Shown here: piece after piece, positions 62,741 to 64,000 of the stretch | Layout of the letters: the number at the start of each line of letters is the position of its first letter | Numbering within the stretch: the first letter of the stretch is position 1 | Source: Rhodamnia argentea | Lineage: Eukaryota; Streptophyta; Magnoliopsida; Myrtales; Myrtaceae | DNA length: 64,000 nucleotides | Reading direction: 5' to 3' | Assembly (NCBI RefSeq): GCF_020921035.1 | Contig: NC_063153.1 | Coordinates: forward strand, 15,748,001-15,812,000 | Program-made: the position numbers and the translations under genes | The notes under the pieces: model-generated | The model's input: only the letters and a program-made list of their open reading frames with translations | Told to the model about the DNA's origin: nothing | Databases searched by the model: none

Positions 62741-64000
62741 CGTTTTTTAGCTGTAATTTTTCTAAATTTTCCCTAATTTACCCAAAACAATCGTGAAATC
62801 AGTTGCACTTATAGGTAGTAATTTAAGGGTCGTAACTTTCCTGGAGTGGATGTAACTTGCTTGCAACTACCGCTGGTGCTTTACTTGTATGACAGATTGT
62901 AGTAAAAAAAATTTGTAACGTAAAAATGCTAACGCTTAGTAATTAATCAGTATAATAGTGAAATTATTTTAATTTGTTGTTAATGATGGTAGCTATGCTC
63001 AGTAATTGTCCTCCATAATTTTAACTTTTCTATGAATCCTTGTAAATGACATGTTAGATGGCATCCCTCACATGAAGTAATTTACCTTTAAAGTCTAGTA
63101 AGTTGAATTTCCTGACATGCATAGCTGTCCATGATAAATCATAAAAACCCTAATTTTACCGTGAGCGCTTTTACCCCCGTTCATAGTCGTAAGTTACTAC
63201 CTGATTAAAATCATTAGATGGCTAAAATTTTCTTTTTCCTTTTGATCCAACAATCCGGATGACATACTAGATCAATCCTATACATTATTGGACTGAACCG
63301 TAGAATTTCTCGACAGTTCCATGTTAGGGTATCATTCATTGCTTTCTTATATAAGAAAGTCACAAATAAAATTAATTACTTGATTGGTGGACAATATCAT
63401 ATTCTTTTGACACGCGTTCTCGTAAGTAGTTTTTGGGTTCTAGAAGAAAATAATGTCCCGTAAAAGATAACGGACGAAATAGACTTTATAGGCAGTGCAT
63501 TGTGCTCACCAGCATTTCCTGAGGTAGATCTGACAAGAATTGAAAGTGAGAGAGAAGTGAGAATTAATGAAAGAGTAGGGGTGATTTGTGTAGAAGAAAA
63601 GCTGAGTCTAACCTTGATTAGTCACCAACAATAGCTTTAAGATTGAGTCTTGCAATTGCCGCTCTTGCTTCTTCTCAATTCCTCTGGTTGGTTAAGCTAG
63701 GATTGAGCCAAATTGGAAGTATAAGTTTCTGAAAGTAGGGTTAATTTGAAAATGGAGCTCGTAATTTGGGGTCGGAGAGGTAGTTCGCCCTCTCTCGCAC
63801 TTGAGACACGAGTCATCGTCGCTTGCCCAAGCAACATGAGGGCTTAATCGATCCCAATAATCACAAAGATCTCGTGTAACAGCTCGCGTGAATCTCTAAT
63901 AGCTGAAATCAAGTGGACTCACATGCATTCAATGCGTATAAGAATTTTTCCTTGTGAAAGGATAAATTCCAAAAAATTACCCAAAAAATCCTAAACTTAT
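62741..64000. other. Intergenic DNA at the right edge
   Basis: AT-rich, no supported gene, and no repeat structure that I could resolve. Confidence 0.5.

Noticed and set aside
1..64000. CRISPR arrays, phage, operons or a clustered biosynthetic or defence system
   Set aside because: The sequence is plant nuclear DNA; neighbouring genes belong to unrelated processes and no regular spaced repeats exist.

Overview
The window is plant nuclear DNA, almost certainly from a woody eudicot. Genes are split by GT-AG introns, intergenic DNA is AT-rich and full of small transposon remnants, and the recognisable proteins are plant-specific or plant-type (FATB thioesterase, GRV2, a CYSTM peptide, a GH17/X8 beta-glucanase). 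The intergenic foldback repeats resemble what I associate with Myrtaceae such as Eucalyptus, but that is an impression, not a proof.

Six protein genes can be reconstructed with intact reading frames across all splice junctions: (1) a GPI-anchored-type glucan endo-1,3-beta-glucosidase with X8 domain (1752-3617, +, 2 exons, 489 aa); (2) GRV2/RME-8, a giant endosomal J-domain protein (6412-23282, +, 22 exons, 2583 aa); (3) FATB, plastid acyl-ACP thioesterase (28493-31620, +, 6 exons, 417 aa, plus a probable 5'-UTR intron); (4) a PP2A B' (B56) regulatory subunit (38228-39900, +, 2 coding exons, 502 aa, plus a probable 5'-UTR intron); (5) a 55-aa CYSTM cysteine-rich transmembrane peptide (43291-43778, +, 2 exons); (6) a DUF92/TMEM19 membrane protein of the PGR type (44453-46708, -, 5 exons, 288 aa). 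These are ordinary, independently transcribed housekeeping or development genes; nothing suggests that they form a pathway or cluster.

From about 47 kb to the end the window has no intact gene. It holds an approximately 530-bp inverted duplication of an unidentified gene 5' region around 3 kb of DNA, a broken NMD3 copy directly beside one arm, a broken tRNA-splicing endonuclease SEN2 copy, and then a run of foldback (long inverted repeat) elements with GC-rich cores. Elsewhere there are two short solo LTRs of one family, each with a perfect 5-bp target duplication, a Ty1/copia remnant, a foldback MITE, and several local tandem duplications, one of which copies a 5' splice site inside GRV2.

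Regulatory points that can be read directly: an AUG-stop minimal upstream ORF followed by a two-codon one in the predicted PP2A B' leader; a 27-codon hydrophobic upstream ORF and a (GACA)6 repeat before the CYSTM start; two very short upstream ORFs and a CCCCCG repeat before GRV2; a G-box next to a TATA box at FATB. I did not find a CRISPR-like, defence-like or otherwise unprecedented multi-gene system.
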